Notes: generated by a model not told the origin, from the letters alone. Positions 7,907 through 17,350 are shown, counted from the stretch's first letter. The stretch is 40,598 nucleotides of DNA from Geotalea sp. SG265 (GCF_022808985.1 NZ_JAKZFT010000023.1:1-40598); one strand, 5' to 3'. Numbers and translations: made by a program.

Positions 7907-9428
7907 TGACAGACCTCCCGCGGGTATTCAGATAGGAAAAGGGCTCGGCCCTATACCAGTTTTCCGTGTAGGGGAGCCGAATGTTCTCGCCCAGGTTGCG
8001 GTTGTAGACGGGATTCTTCAGCTGGCGATGCAGCCGTCGCGCCACCTCGTACACGCCTCGGTAGCCGATGTAGGACAGCCCGGTGTTGTAGATGACATGG
8101 GTGGGAATGCCAAGCTTCGCGGCGGTCATGTTGCCGTTGGCGTGGCCCAGAAACAGATCCGGCTTGAGCCGTTTGAGCAGGTTGGCCTCCTCGAAGGGCT
8201 GAACGTTGGCAATGTCCACCACGTAATCGCTCTTGGCCTCGCCGGCCAGCTTCTCGTACTCCACGTTGGCAAAATCGTCATGGTGGAAGGAACGGATGCC
8301 CACCACCTCCAGCCCTATCTCCTGCAACAGGCGAGAGGTGGCCAGAGCGCGGAACTCACCGGCGCTGACGAACACCCTCTTTCCTTCGAACAGGGGTCGA
8401 AATTCCTTTAGTGCTTCCTTGAGCTCCGCCTCCTCGGCGGCGATCAGCGGCTCCACCTGCCCTTCCAGCCCCAGCGCCGCGGCCACATCCCTGAGCCACA
8501 GGCTGGTGTTCTCGATGCCGATGGGCATGTGCCTGATGATGGAGGGGACGTTGAACCGCTCCTGTAGATAGCCGAGGAAGTAGTCGTCATGGGTTGGGCA
8601 GGTGCTGATGGAGAGGGCCGCCCGGGTTGCTTTGACGAAAGAGTCGGGATGGGCGAAGACAGGAAAGACATTAACCTCCAGCCCCAGTGAATTCAGAAGC
8701 CGCTCCAGTTCCTGCTCGTCCACCCGCCCCATGGAGGAGACGTTCATCAGGTTGACCGTCTTCGCCAGGCGCTGCTGTTCCAGGAAGACAGCCAGTTCGT
8801 CCTCCGGAGCCGGATTGCTGATACCCCGTTCCTCCAGGAGATTGCGGCCGATGGTGTGATAAACCGCATCGTAGGCGGTGGCCCAGATTTTGGTCTTGAA
8901 CCCCTCACAGTGAACGGGCAAGAGCCTGGCGTTGACCTGGGGCTGTAACTTCTGCGCCACCCCATCGATGTCGTCGCCGATGATGCCCGGCACACAACCG
9001 GCAACAATGGCGATGGTCGCCGGACGGTAACGACGATCCACCTCAATGATGGCTTTTTCCAATTTCGGCTCGCCGCCGCTGATGACATCGGTCTCATCCA
9101 ACGCTGTGGAAAGCCAGATTCCATCCTTGGTTTTCCCCTGGCGGACGTTGCTCCCCACCCGCACGTTTGCATTCTGGGAATGGGTACAGGAACCGCAGCC
9201 AAGAGCGCTGTGCAGCAGCACCACGTTATCGGGCAGGGTGTTGAGCATGGCCAGAGCAGGCAGCAGCAGACAGATGGAGCCCTGGGTAAAGCCCCGGTCG
9301 CCGTCGTCGATCAAGCAGCTCTTGCCTTTGGCCTTTCCGGCCAGGCCGCAGATGGTGTCGTTGTGGGCAATGACCGCCTTCAGCCGGTCTTCGCGCTTGG
9401 GAGGGACTTTGTTGTCGAAGTAAGTCAT
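7899..9428 (-). CDS. Nitrogenase-like component 1, alpha (NifD-like) subunit, pair 1
   Basis: The protein has 509 residues. C53, C78 and C145 (GSIC, ALGCGSC, VAGCVPGIIGDD) match the P-cluster ligands of NifD in order and spacing. C277 (STCPTHDDYFLGYLQERF) aligns with the cofactor-binding Cys275 region of NifD. The segment aligned with His442 (near GLSYIGYRGVYEVARRL) has no histidine where NifD has one. The enzyme therefore probably carries a nitrogenase-type cofactor in an altered pocket. It is closer in motifs to the pair-3 subunit (26784-28283) than to pair 2. It starts 4 bases after the QueG-like gene and overlaps its NifK-like partner. Confidence 0.85.
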   Translation of the reverse strand: MTYFDNKVPPKREDRLKAVIAHNDTICGLAGKAKGKSCLIDDGDRGFTQGSICLLLPALAMLNTLPDNVVLLHSALGCGSCTHSQNANVRVGSNVRQGKTKDGIWLSTALDETDVISGGEPKLEKAIIEVDRRYRPATIAIVAGCVPGIIGDDIDGVAQKLQPQVNARLLPVHCEGFKTKIWATAYDAVYHTIGRNLLEERGISNPAPEDELAVFLEQQRLAKTVNLMNVSSMGRVDEQELERLLNSLGLEVNVFPVFAHPDSFVKATRAALSISTCPTHDDYFLGYLQERFNVPSIIRHMPIGIENTSLWLRDVAAALGLEGQVEPLIAAEEAELKEALKEFRPLFEGKRVFVSAGEFRALATSRLLQEIGLEVVGIRSFHHDDFANVEYEKLAGEAKSDYVVDIANVQPFEEANLLKRLKPDLFLGHANGNMTAAKLGIPTHVIYNTGLSYIGYRGVYEVARRLHRQLKNPVYNRNLGENIRLPYTENWYRAEPFSYLNTRGRSVNE

Positions 9429-9432
9429 CTGT

Positions 9433-10800
9433 TCATCCTTTCACGTCCAGTGTCTTTCTTATTTTTGCCGGAATCTGCTTCCAGCAAGGTATCCAGGTGG
9501 AGCAGTGGCCGCAGGAGCCGTAATTCCAGTCTTTGAGATGTTCCTTGTTGCCGTGGGTCTCACAGCGTCCGGGCAGTTTGCCGGCATCGGTAATGGCCCC
9601 GGTCGGGCAGCGGTCGATGCAGGCCCGGCAGCTGCCGTCGAAGGCGTAGAGGCAGTAGCCATAAACCTCGGAATAACGGCGTTCCGTCGGTTGCAGGTTG
9701 AGGGTCGTTATAACGCTGCAGAGCCGGCCGAATGCCCCCTTCTCGCTGATGAAGTTCTGGTGCAGGCCGAAGGTTCCAAGTCCGGCCGCCAGGGCGGCGT
9801 GCCGCTCAGACCAGAAGGGAAGCCAGCCGTCCGAGTCGTAGCGGGGATCGATGTTGGGAGCCACGGCCTGTGCCCCATTGCGCTCGGCAAAACGGATCAA
9901 GGCCCGTCGCACCACGTTGAGGAACTTGGAGCCGTTCCACTTGCCGGAAGAAAACTCCACGGCTGAGTAGCGCTGTTCCCGGCTGTAGTTCCTGGAGATG
10001 TGCTCGGTGAATGGCAAAAAGACGCTGATCACCGAACGGGCGCCAGGAAGCCACTCTTCAGGCAGCCGATGGCATGGCCCCACCACCTCCGGATCCTGGA
10101 ATCGTGCGAAGAGCGGATCATGGGCGGAAGCAACCGCAACCAGCGGCTCGTCCCAAATGGGTGGGTTATCCCCTTCGGGAAGGGCATTGCGGAAATCGCC
10201 CTTAACCAACTCGGTGACAAAATTGACGATCTCAGCGGTTGCCACATCAGGCTGAGACACGATGGTAACCGGATTTTCCGGCAGCGGATCGGGAATAAAG
10301 AACCGTGGATTTACCCCTTCCGGCAGCTGTCGGTTCCTGGTAAGCGCCTCGGGGTTGGGATTGGCCGATCCCTTCACCACCGGCGGTTTGTCGAAGGGTT
10401 TCCTGAAGCCGGGGGGCGAACCCTTGGTGAAGTCGTAGGCAACCCAGATGTAGAGTTGCTCGTAGAGCCCATCAAGCAGGTTCGCTGCTAGTTCTGCCGG
10501 CGTCTGTCCCTCTTTGAGCCGGGTCGTCCCCTCTTCAGGAAAGAGCTCCCCCTCGATGAAGTAGTAGATCTCCTGGCGAATAGGAGCCGCCGCGTTGCGC
10601 AGGGCCGCAGTGCGGTCAGATTGCCGCACCGCCAGCACCTTGCGCCGGTCCGGCCTGTATCCCCAATGGTTTGCCTGCAGGATGTAGTCGGTCAGGCATT
10701 CCAGCACCGACTGCCGGTTGAGGATATTGGGATAGGGCTCCCCCCACTTGGGGATTTCATTGATGAACAGTGAATTGTGGTCGCCTTGTTGTGGCAGCAT
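9433..10800 (-). CDS. QueG-like/reductive-dehalogenase-like 4Fe-4S protein
   Basis: The protein has 455 residues. The C-terminal third carries the family hallmark ERHAALAAGLGTFGLHQNF, then a ferredoxin-type site (CRACIDRCPTGAI) and a second Cys group (CETHGN, CGHCSTWIPC). Epoxyqueuosine reductase and reductive dehalogenases of this superfamily bind cobalamin together with two 4Fe-4S clusters. The N-terminal 190 residues are not conserved with QueG and may be a substrate or partner domain. It sits immediately before the nitrogenase-like pair, and a shorter relative opens the second ABC operon at 28961. A role in electron delivery or in substrate handling is inferred from this repeated linkage only. 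Confidence 0.75.
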   Translation of the reverse strand: MLPQQGDHNSLFINEIPKWGEPYPNILNRQSVLECLTDYILQANHWGYRPDRRKVLAVRQSDRTAALRNAAAPIRQEIYYFIEGELFPEEGTTRLKEGQTPAELAANLLDGLYEQLYIWVAYDFTKGSPPGFRKPFDKPPVVKGSANPNPEALTRNRQLPEGVNPRFFIPDPLPENPVTIVSQPDVATAEIVNFVTELVKGDFRNALPEGDNPPIWDEPLVAVASAHDPLFARFQDPEVVGPCHRLPEEWLPGARSVISVFLPFTEHISRNYSREQRYSAVEFSSGKWNGSKFLNVVRRALIRFAERNGAQAVAPNIDPRYDSDGWLPFWSERHAALAAGLGTFGLHQNFISEKGAFGRLCSVITTLNLQPTERRYSEVYGYCLYAFDGSCRACIDRCPTGAITDAGKLPGRCETHGNKEHLKDWNYGSCGHCSTWIPCWKQIPAKIRKTLDVKG

Positions 10801-10808
10801 GGCCTTAC

Positions 10809-11567
10809 CTACCTTTTCCCGGTCCAGTGGAGCACCCGCCGCTGGAGCAGATCGAACAACTCCATGATTAGAATGATGACCAGCGACATGAAGAGCATGC
10901 CGGCCAATACCTTTGGGTAGTCGGAAAAATCGGCGTGGTACTGGATAAAGTGCCCCATCCCCGACTTGGCGCCGAACATCTCCGCCACCGTCAGGAGGAT
11001 AAAGCTGAAGACCAGTGCCATGCCGGCCCCGCTGAAGATCATGGGCATCGCCCCTGGCAGGATCACCTTGCCGTAGAGACGAAAGCCCCTGAGTCCCAGG
11101 GTGCTGGCATTATCCAGGTAGCGCTGTTCCAGCAGCACTACACCATGGATGGTCCCCATCAGGATCGGCCAGAAGGCGCCGGCAAAGATGATGAACGCCG
11201 ACGACAGCCAGAAGGTGGGGAGAATGGCTATGGCATAGGGAATGAGCATCGTCGGCGGGATTGGGCTGATGCCGCGGAAAATGGGCATCAACACCCCCCG
11301 CAGGAAGCGGGATGAACCGACCAGAACCCCGCCGCCAATCCCGAGCACCAGAGCCAGCAGGTAGCTGGGCAACAGGAGCCCCATTGAGTTAACGAAGCCC
11401 TGCAGCAGTTTCGGTATGGAACGCTTCAACTCGGGGAGAATCTTGGCCAGCCCGGGAAACAGCACCGGTTCGAGCCAGCCGGTCAGATCGGTGGCAATCT
11501 CGAAGAGCACCATTAACAGTATCAGCAGGACCAGTGACCAACCGTATTTCTTTACCAGTAGCAGCAT
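10809..11567 (-). CDS. ABC importer permease (SsuC/TauC type)
   Basis: This 252-aa membrane protein has about six hydrophobic segments and the BPD-transporter EAA-loop region near NASTLGLRGFRLYGKVILPG. This is typical of sulfonate, taurine and nitrate importer permeases. I chose the ATG at 11567 because GGAG lies six bases upstream; a TTG at 11579 would start inside that site. It pairs with the permease at 12667, so the transporter may be a heterodimer served by the single ATPase at 16494. It is tightly packed between a binding-protein gene and the QueG-like gene. Confidence 0.85.
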   Translation of the reverse strand: MLLLVKKYGWSLVLLILLMVLFEIATDLTGWLEPVLFPGLAKILPELKRSIPKLLQGFVNSMGLLLPSYLLALVLGIGGGVLVGSSRFLRGVLMPIFRGISPIPPTMLIPYAIAILPTFWLSSAFIIFAGAFWPILMGTIHGVVLLEQRYLDNASTLGLRGFRLYGKVILPGAMPMIFSGAGMALVFSFILLTVAEMFGAKSGMGHFIQYHADFSDYPKVLAGMLFMSLVIILIMELFDLLQRRVLHWTGKR

Positions 11568-11585
11568 CGGTCGCTCCAAAGACGG

Positions 11586-12626
11586 TTAAAGATTCTGCTT
11601 GGCGAAGCGCTTCTTCGCCTCCTTGAAGTACTTGTCCTTCGGGTTGCGGCGCAAAAGCTCGTTCAGGGCGTCCCGGTACAAGTCCGTATTGATGAAGCGA
11701 TTGAGATCCACATCGGTCTGCAGGTAATCGATGGCCTTCATGTCATCCCACATCTGTTTCACCCCTTTTTTGTTGGGGTCCACATCCACATGCTGGTGGG
11801 GCTCCAGGGTGAACTCCCTGGCCATCTTCTCATCCATATCCAGGAACTTCTTGTTCACATCCACCGCCAGCCGGGGATTGGCAGCCTTCAGCTTCTCGGC
11901 CTGGAGCACCCCCCGCAGGAAAGCACGGTAGGCTTCCGGGTGTTCCTTTACCGCCTTACCCTTGGCAACGATTCGGCAGCAGGGATGCTTGGGAAAATAG
12001 TCATTGCTCCAGCCAACGACAGCCACCCCCGATTCTTTGGCCTTTACCAGCACCGAGGATGCGCCGATCCCTGCATCCACCTTGCCCGCCTTGACCGCTT
12101 CCAGAACGGCGGAGGGGTTCTTCAATTCGATGATCTTCACATCTTTATTTGGATCGAGACCGGCACGCTTCAGGGCTCCCCGCCAGACGATGTCGGCGGT
12201 ATAGATACGGGGCGTGGCCACGGTTTTGCCTTTGAAGTCCTTGATGTTCCTGAATTTTCCCGCCTTGGAAGGGAGCGCCAGCACCGGGTGGCCGCCGGAA
12301 AGGTGGCCACCGATGATAGTGAAATCTGACCCTTTGGAGATAAAGGTCAAGGGACCGGCTGTGCCGAAGGAGATACCGATGTCGATCTTGCCGCTGTTCA
12401 GGGCGTTGAGGCCGTCGGAAGAACTGGCAAACTGCACTAGTTCAACCTCGACACCCTCTTTTTCAAAGAGTTTCTGATCTTTAGCGATGAAGGTCAGGAC
12501 GCTGCCGCCGCCGGGGGCATAACCCACCTTGAGGGTCGGTTTGGCGGCCGCTGCTGCCGAGCCGGCAAATGAAACGGCGATCAGCAAAGCCAGAGCGCCC
12601 TGAGTGATTTTTTTGAAAAGAGCCAT
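11586..12626 (-). CDS. NMT1/SsuA-like periplasmic binding protein 1
   Basis: The protein has 346 residues with a clear Sec signal peptide (to about residue 28, AGSAAAAA). The mature part is of the NMT1/SsuA type, starting LKVGYAPGGGSVL. A vicinal cysteine pair sits at 216-217 in HPCCRIV; the same CCR motif recurs in the two paralogues upstream. The ATG follows GGAGG by seven bases. Such proteins deliver sulfonates, nitrate or pyrimidines to SsuC-type permeases. Together with the neighbouring sulfur enzymes an organosulfur ligand is likely, but the sequence alone does not fix it. Confidence 0.85.
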   Translation of the reverse strand: MALFKKITQGALALLIAVSFAGSAAAAAKPTLKVGYAPGGGSVLTFIAKDQKLFEKEGVEVELVQFASSSDGLNALNSGKIDIGISFGTAGPLTFISKGSDFTIIGGHLSGGHPVLALPSKAGKFRNIKDFKGKTVATPRIYTADIVWRGALKRAGLDPNKDVKIIELKNPSAVLEAVKAGKVDAGIGASSVLVKAKESGVAVVGWSNDYFPKHPCCRIVAKGKAVKEHPEAYRAFLRGVLQAEKLKAANPRLAVDVNKKFLDMDEKMAREFTLEPHQHVDVDPNKKGVKQMWDDMKAIDYLQTDVDLNRFINTDLYRDALNELLRRNPKDKYFKEAKKRFAKQNL

Positions 12627-12666
12627 TGGGAACCTCCGTGTCTTGGTCAGTATATTTGTAGTAAAA

Positions 12667-13569
12667 TCAGTTACGCCAGCGAAGCAGACGCCGCTCGATC
12701 CGCTCAGTGCCCCAGGTAATAGTCGTCACGACGATGCTGATGAAGATGATGCCGACGATGACCCGCTGGTAATCGGCGAAATCGGCAAAGTTCTTCACAT
12801 ACCAGCCGATGCCGGAATTGGCGCCGATAAGTTCGGCAGCGGCCAGAAGCACCAGGGAGAAAACCAGCGCCAGGGTCGCCCCCGTGCAGATGGAGGGCAT
12901 GGCGCCCGGCAGTATCACCCGATAGAGCAATGTCCCCTCCCGCAGGTTCAGCACCCGGGCAGAATCGACGAGCCCTTTAGGAATGTTGAACACCCCATGC
13001 ACCGTGTTGATGAAGATGGGCCAGAAGGCGCCGATGAAGATGACGAAAATGGAGGCGGCGCGAAAACTGGGCAAAAGCGCAATGGCATACGGGATGTAGA
13101 CGATGGGAGGGATCGGCCCCAGCACCTTGGTGATGGGGTTCACCGCCTTGAACAGCCGCACCCGCCAGCCGACCAGCAGTCCCAGGGGAATGCCCGTGAC
13201 CAGGGCGAGCAGGTAGCCCCCTACCAGCAGAATAAGCGAATTTACCAGCCCCTTGAGCATGTCGGGCAACTCGGCGACGAACAGCTTCAGCACATCCTCC
13301 GGCTTGGGAAAGAGCATCTTGTCGAGGATTGCAAAGGGGCCGGTTGTCAGGTACCAGATAAGGAAGAAAACATAGAGAATGGCCGCCACATCACCGCTGC
13401 TGGTTTTCGTCGATGCATCTCCGGCAAGAACGTAGCGCAGCAGGTAGACAAGATGAATTGCCAACGCCAGCACCATGAGATGAATGGGCAATCCCGCTCC
13501 TGCTGTCGTCGCAAGGATCACCAGCAGGAGCGCAAAAAGGATGTTCGGTAGAATCTGGATCTTTGCCAT
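12667..13569 (-). CDS. ABC importer permease with extra N-terminal membrane segments
   Basis: This 300-aa protein has a C-terminal SsuC/TauC-like permease core from about residue 95, with the EAA-loop region near VLNLREGTLLYRVILPG. The first 80 residues add two or three hydrophobic segments (ILFALLLVILATTAGAG, HLVYLLRYVLAG, ILYVFFLIWYLTTG) that the 10809 permease lacks. Overall it is clearly related to that permease, and both lie in the same operon between binding-protein genes. The two probably form the membrane channel together, or serve alternative binding proteins. Confidence 0.85.
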   Translation of the reverse strand: MAKIQILPNILFALLLVILATTAGAGLPIHLMVLALAIHLVYLLRYVLAGDASTKTSSGDVAAILYVFFLIWYLTTGPFAILDKMLFPKPEDVLKLFVAELPDMLKGLVNSLILLVGGYLLALVTGIPLGLLVGWRVRLFKAVNPITKVLGPIPPIVYIPYAIALLPSFRAASIFVIFIGAFWPIFINTVHGVFNIPKGLVDSARVLNLREGTLLYRVILPGAMPSICTGATLALVFSLVLLAAAELIGANSGIGWYVKNFADFADYQRVIVGIIFISIVVTTITWGTERIERRLLRWRN

Positions 13570-13580
13570 GATGATCTATC

Positions 13581-14627
13581 CTAGTGGTTGAGGTGCAGCG
13601 CCGGCTCGCCGCTCTTGAATTCCTTGTTCAGCTTCTTCCACAGCTTTTCCTTGGGCTCCCGCTTCTCAAGGGCAGCCAAGGCGCTCGCATACAGCCTGGT
13701 ATTGATCCTGTTTTCTATGGAGTCGTTGCTGGTGATGTAGTCTGCCCGCTTCATGAAATCCCAGAACTGGAGCACCGACTTCCGGTGCGGGTCGGGACTT
13801 ACCAGCAGGTGCCCCCCATAGATGTCCTTGAGGAGATCGGTCTTGTCGATCGGGACGTATTTGGCAACCACATTCACCGTGCCGTTTCTGTCAGTCAGGT
13901 AATAATTGTAAGCCTTGAGCAGTGCGACGAGAAAGTGTTCAAAGTCGGCCTGGCGCGCCTTTAGGGTCGAGGTCAGGGCAACCTGCCGGCAGCAGGTATG
14001 ACCTTTGATCACCTCACCGGAGTACTTCACCACCTTTAGCCCCTGCTTTTCGGCAAGGGTGAAATAAGGGATCCACACGAGACCAGCATCCAGGGTGCCC
14101 TTCTTCACCCCCTCCATGACCGCCGCTGGTGAATCGAATTCCTTGATGGTCAGGTCCTTTTTCCAATCCAGTCCCGCTTCATGGAGCGCCGCACGGAAGA
14201 CCACGTCCCCCGTGGCCAGGCGTACCGCGCCGATGGTGGCCCCCTTGAAGTTCTTCAACTCCTTGAACCGGGTTGCTTTTTCCGGTTTGGCGATGAGACC
14301 GTGCCCCTCCCCCATCTGCCCACCGAAGATGGTGAAATCGGCCCCCTTGGCGATAAAGGAAAGGGGTGCGGAAGTCCCGAAGGAACCGGCATCCAGCTTG
14401 CCGGTCTTGATGGCGGTCAGCCCCTCGCCGGAATTGGTGAACCGTGCCAGTTCCACATCAAGCCCTTCCTGCCGGAAAAATCCTTTTTCCTTGGCAACGA
14501 AGTAGAGCAGGTGTCCAGAGGTGGGCAGGTAGCCCACTTTGAGTTTCTTAAGGTCGGCTGCATGGGATAAGCCGGCCCCAATGGCAACCAGGGTGATGGC
14601 AAGAACTAGGATTATAATCCGTTTCAT
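13581..14627 (-). CDS. NMT1/SsuA-like periplasmic binding protein 2
   Basis: The protein has 348 residues with a signal peptide (MKRIIILVLAITLVAIGAG, cleavage near HAAD). The core is related to binding proteins 1 and 3 of this operon, with LKVGYLPTSGHLLYFVAKEK at the start and the CCR pair at 212-213 (GHTCCRQVAL). The C-terminal part is rich in Lys and Trp. The presence of several related receptors beside one importer suggests that one transporter handles several ligands. Confidence 0.85.
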   Translation of the reverse strand: MKRIIILVLAITLVAIGAGLSHAADLKKLKVGYLPTSGHLLYFVAKEKGFFRQEGLDVELARFTNSGEGLTAIKTGKLDAGSFGTSAPLSFIAKGADFTIFGGQMGEGHGLIAKPEKATRFKELKNFKGATIGAVRLATGDVVFRAALHEAGLDWKKDLTIKEFDSPAAVMEGVKKGTLDAGLVWIPYFTLAEKQGLKVVKYSGEVIKGHTCCRQVALTSTLKARQADFEHFLVALLKAYNYYLTDRNGTVNVVAKYVPIDKTDLLKDIYGGHLLVSPDPHRKSVLQFWDFMKRADYITSNDSIENRINTRLYASALAALEKREPKEKLWKKLNKEFKSGEPALHLNH

Positions 14628-14661
14628 GTAAGTCCTTCTTTCTGCTGTCTCTCAGCTTGAT

Positions 14662-15690
14662 TTAGTTGTTTTTCTTATAGAAACTGAGCATTGCTTGATA
14701 AGTTTTATCCTTGGGGTTCTTTTTGATAACTCTGTCCAGCGCCTGCTTGTAAATTGCCGTGTTGATGTGCTTGTCGATGGGATACTCAGTAGCGATATAG
14801 CCAGCGTCCCGAATGTGCTGCCAGAAGTCCAGAATGCCCTTGCGCAGCGGGTCGGGATTGGAGTCGGCCACCCTTTTCACGTAGGTCTCGTTGCGGATGA
14901 TATCCTCATCGATTTTCAGCGCCTTGGTATAGATCTTCACCGTTTCGTCCGGGTTGGTCTTGTAGAATTTATAGGCCCGGATCAGGGCGGCGAGGAACTT
15001 TTTGTAGGTCTCCGGATCGGCGTTGACCTGCCTGGTGTGGGCGACAATGCGGCAGCAGGTGTAATCCGGGTAGAATTCCTCGATGTAGTGGGCCACTTTC
15101 AGGCCGTGGTTCTTTTCTGCCAGGGAAAAGTGGGGAGGATAGACGAGGCCTGCATCCACGGCTCCTTTTTTCACCGCTTCGACCACGGCGGCAACGGTGC
15201 CGAACTCGACGAAATTCAGATCCTTCTTGTAGTCGATCCCCGCCTTCTTCAGGGCCCCCTTGAAGATCACGTCACCGGTGGAAAGCTTCACCAGGCCGAT
15301 CTTCTTTCCCTTGTAGACCTTCAGGTTCTTGCCGTTCAGCTCTGCCAGCCGCTCCGGCCGGGTAATAATGGCCTGCCCCCCGATCATCATGCCGCCGATG
15401 AAGGTGAATTCGCTCCCCTTGCTGGTAAACAGGAGTGGTGCGGTGGTGCCGAAGGTGCCCACATCCAGTTTCTCCGCCTTGAGAGCCGCCAGCCCTTCGG
15501 CGGCGCTGCCAAACTGGTACAGGTCCACATCGACCCCTTCTTCTTTGAAGTACCCTTTCTCTTTGGCAACAAAATACAGACCATGGGCCGGCTCCGGCAC
15601 GTAGCCGACTCGCAGTTTCGGCAATCCGGCGCCGAAAGCGCTTCCTGCCAATGTGGTTAGAAACAGGATGCTGACAACCAACTTTTTCAT
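14662..15690 (-). CDS. NMT1/SsuA-like periplasmic binding protein 3
   Basis: The protein has 342 residues with a signal peptide ending near GSAFGAG. The mature start is LRVGYVPEPAHGLYFVAKEK, close to binding protein 2. The CCR pair is at 212-213 (YTCCRIVAH). Two-domain NMT1 architecture is complete. It lies 34 bases upstream of binding protein 2 and was probably created by duplication. Divergence in the ligand-contact region (around 80-110) implies a different ligand. Confidence 0.85.
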   Translation of the reverse strand: MKKLVVSILFLTTLAGSAFGAGLPKLRVGYVPEPAHGLYFVAKEKGYFKEEGVDVDLYQFGSAAEGLAALKAEKLDVGTFGTTAPLLFTSKGSEFTFIGGMMIGGQAIITRPERLAELNGKNLKVYKGKKIGLVKLSTGDVIFKGALKKAGIDYKKDLNFVEFGTVAAVVEAVKKGAVDAGLVYPPHFSLAEKNHGLKVAHYIEEFYPDYTCCRIVAHTRQVNADPETYKKFLAALIRAYKFYKTNPDETVKIYTKALKIDEDIIRNETYVKRVADSNPDPLRKGILDFWQHIRDAGYIATEYPIDKHINTAIYKQALDRVIKKNPKDKTYQAMLSFYKKNN

Positions 15691-15705
15691 GATTTCCCCC
15701 TTCTT

Positions 15706-16491
15706 TTATTGCTGTTTCTTGCGCTTTGTCGGACAGCAGTCCGGCACACAAACCGCCCTGCTGTTCAGTTTCAGTAACACCGGATCTTTCCGCCCGTCTG
15801 CATCCAGCAGGTCATCCAGTGCGTCACAGTAGATTTCTTCGTTAACATGGCTGGAGAGAAAATCCCGCTTCATCCCTTCCTTTTGCAGCCCCAGGGCTGT
15901 CCACAGCCGTTTCAGCCTCCAAAAATCCGGGTCCGGGTCCAGGTGAGGATGCCGCTGATCGGCATCCGGCACCAGTTCAACTATCTGCCGCCAGGCCTTG
16001 AGCGGGTCCTTTTTCAGACACTGGTAAGCCTGAATCAAAGCCGTCACCAGGCGGACCTGGATCTCCTTGTCCAGCGCTCCGGGGCCGGTAGCCGCAACAA
16101 TGACAATACCGCTGTTGGGTTCCCCTCCGTCTTCCTCATCCAATTCGCCAACCATGTCATCGTGTTCGAGCCGACCTCCCCCGGCGATGATATTGAGCCC
16201 GCCACCTGCGCCGATCCGGCCGAGGGTCTGCTCCACCGGAACAGCACCGAAAGCTAGGTGTCCCGTTTCCAACGCTGCCAGCACCTGGGCACCATCACCA
16301 AAGGGAACCAGGGCAGCTTCCAGGCCATTGGACTTGTAAAGCCCCGCTACTTCGGCAAGAACCACCAGAGAAGCCCCCGGGTGATCCAAATAACCGATGC
16401 GGACCGGTCGGCTGGTTTTCGCCTGCCCGTTAAGGGGAGCGATCGTCAGCACAAACAACGCGATCAGCATTGCGGCGGAATACCTCTTCAT
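15706..16491 (-). CDS. Shortened NMT1-like binding protein 4 with Cys-rich tail
   Basis: The protein has 261 residues with a signal peptide (to about NGQAKT) and an NMT1-like start (RPVRIGYLDHPGASLVVLAE). It is about 80 residues shorter than its three paralogues. The central part of domain II, which holds their CCR motif, is missing and replaced by an acidic linker (MVGELDEEDGGEP). The C-terminus instead ends VCVPDCCPTKRKKQQ. It may be a ligand-poor accessory or sensor version, or a gene on the way to loss. The frame is intact and it fits tightly between the ATPase and binding protein 3. Confidence 0.7.
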   Translation of the reverse strand: MKRYSAAMLIALFVLTIAPLNGQAKTSRPVRIGYLDHPGASLVVLAEVAGLYKSNGLEAALVPFGDGAQVLAALETGHLAFGAVPVEQTLGRIGAGGGLNIIAGGGRLEHDDMVGELDEEDGGEPNSGIVIVAATGPGALDKEIQVRLVTALIQAYQCLKKDPLKAWRQIVELVPDADQRHPHLDPDPDFWRLKRLWTALGLQKEGMKRDFLSSHVNEEIYCDALDDLLDADGRKDPVLLKLNSRAVCVPDCCPTKRKKQQ

Positions 16492-16493
16492 CC

Positions 16494-17309
16494 TCAGATC
16501 CCCTCTCCTGCTGTTCTGATCGTCCTTCCTTCATCAAGCTCGTCCAGCACATCGGCGTGCAGCTCGGCAATGAGACGATCCCGCAGGGTGAGAAAGGAGG
16601 AGTCGCTGTAAAGCGACTGCCGCTGGCGCGGCCGTGGGATGTCCACTGGGAAGATGCCGCGCACCGAGCCCGGATTCAGTCCCATCACCACTACTCGGCT
16701 GGCAAGCAGGATTGCCTCTTCCACATCGTGGGTAACAAAGAACACCGTCTTCCGCTCTGCCGCATTCTGCTGCCACAGTTGCAGGAGCAGATCCTGCAGG
16801 CGGGCGCGGGTGATGGCATCCAGTGCGCCGAAGGGCTCATCCATGAGCAGGACCGGGGAATTAATGGCAAAAGCCCGGGCGATAGCCGCCCGCTGCCGCA
16901 TCCCCCCCGACAATGCGCCGGGGAGCTTGTGAAAAACCCCGTTAAGGCCCACCATTTCCAGGTAGCTCTGGGCCGTTTCACGAAGCTTCGCCTTGGGACG
17001 GTCGGGGAAAGCCTGTTCCAGGGCCAGGACAACATTCTGACCGGCTGTCATCCAGGGGAAAAGGCTGTAGTCCTGAAACACTACCCCCCGATCCAGTCCC
17101 GGGCCGCTGATTGGCTTGCCGTCAAGGGTTATGGTCCCGCTGCTTGGTGCAGCAAGGCCCGCAAGCAGGCGAAGGAGGGTGCTCTTGCCGCAACCGGAGG
17201 GTCCCAGCAGACAGACAAACTCCCCGGCCGCCGCAGTAAAGTTGATATCCTCAAGAACTGCTTGTTGTGAATAGGCATAGGAAATATTGGTCAGGGCGAT
17301 TTCGTGCAT
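16494..17309 (-). CDS. ABC importer ATPase (SsuB/TauB type)
   Basis: This 271-aa nucleotide-binding subunit has Walker A GPSGCGKST, Q-loop FQDYSLFPW, signature LSGGMRQR, Walker B LLMDEP and the switch His in FFVTHDVEEA. This places it in the sulfonate/taurine/nitrate importer group. The ATG at 17309 has AAGGA nine bases upstream. It is the first gene behind the leader element at 17351-17423 and heads an operon that continues through four receptors, two permeases, a Fe-S protein and a nitrogenase-like pair. Confidence 0.9.
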   Translation of the reverse strand: MHEIALTNISYAYSQQAVLEDINFTAAAGEFVCLLGPSGCGKSTLLRLLAGLAAPSSGTITLDGKPISGPGLDRGVVFQDYSLFPWMTAGQNVVLALEQAFPDRPKAKLRETAQSYLEMVGLNGVFHKLPGALSGGMRQRAAIARAFAINSPVLLMDEPFGALDAITRARLQDLLLQLWQQNAAERKTVFFVTHDVEEAILLASRVVVMGLNPGSVRGIFPVDIPRPRQRQSLYSDSSFLTLRDRLIAELHADVLDELDEGRTIRTAGEGI

Positions 17310-17350
17310 GTGTATGTCCTTTGCTGCCGTGGCTTTTGCATGCTTCAGGC

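Noticed and set aside
12627-12660. A further copy of the leader motif before binding protein 1
   Set aside because: CTGACC and GGAGG occur with similar spacing, but the CCRG/CYGG stem and the terminator are missing, and GGAGG is simply the ribosome site.
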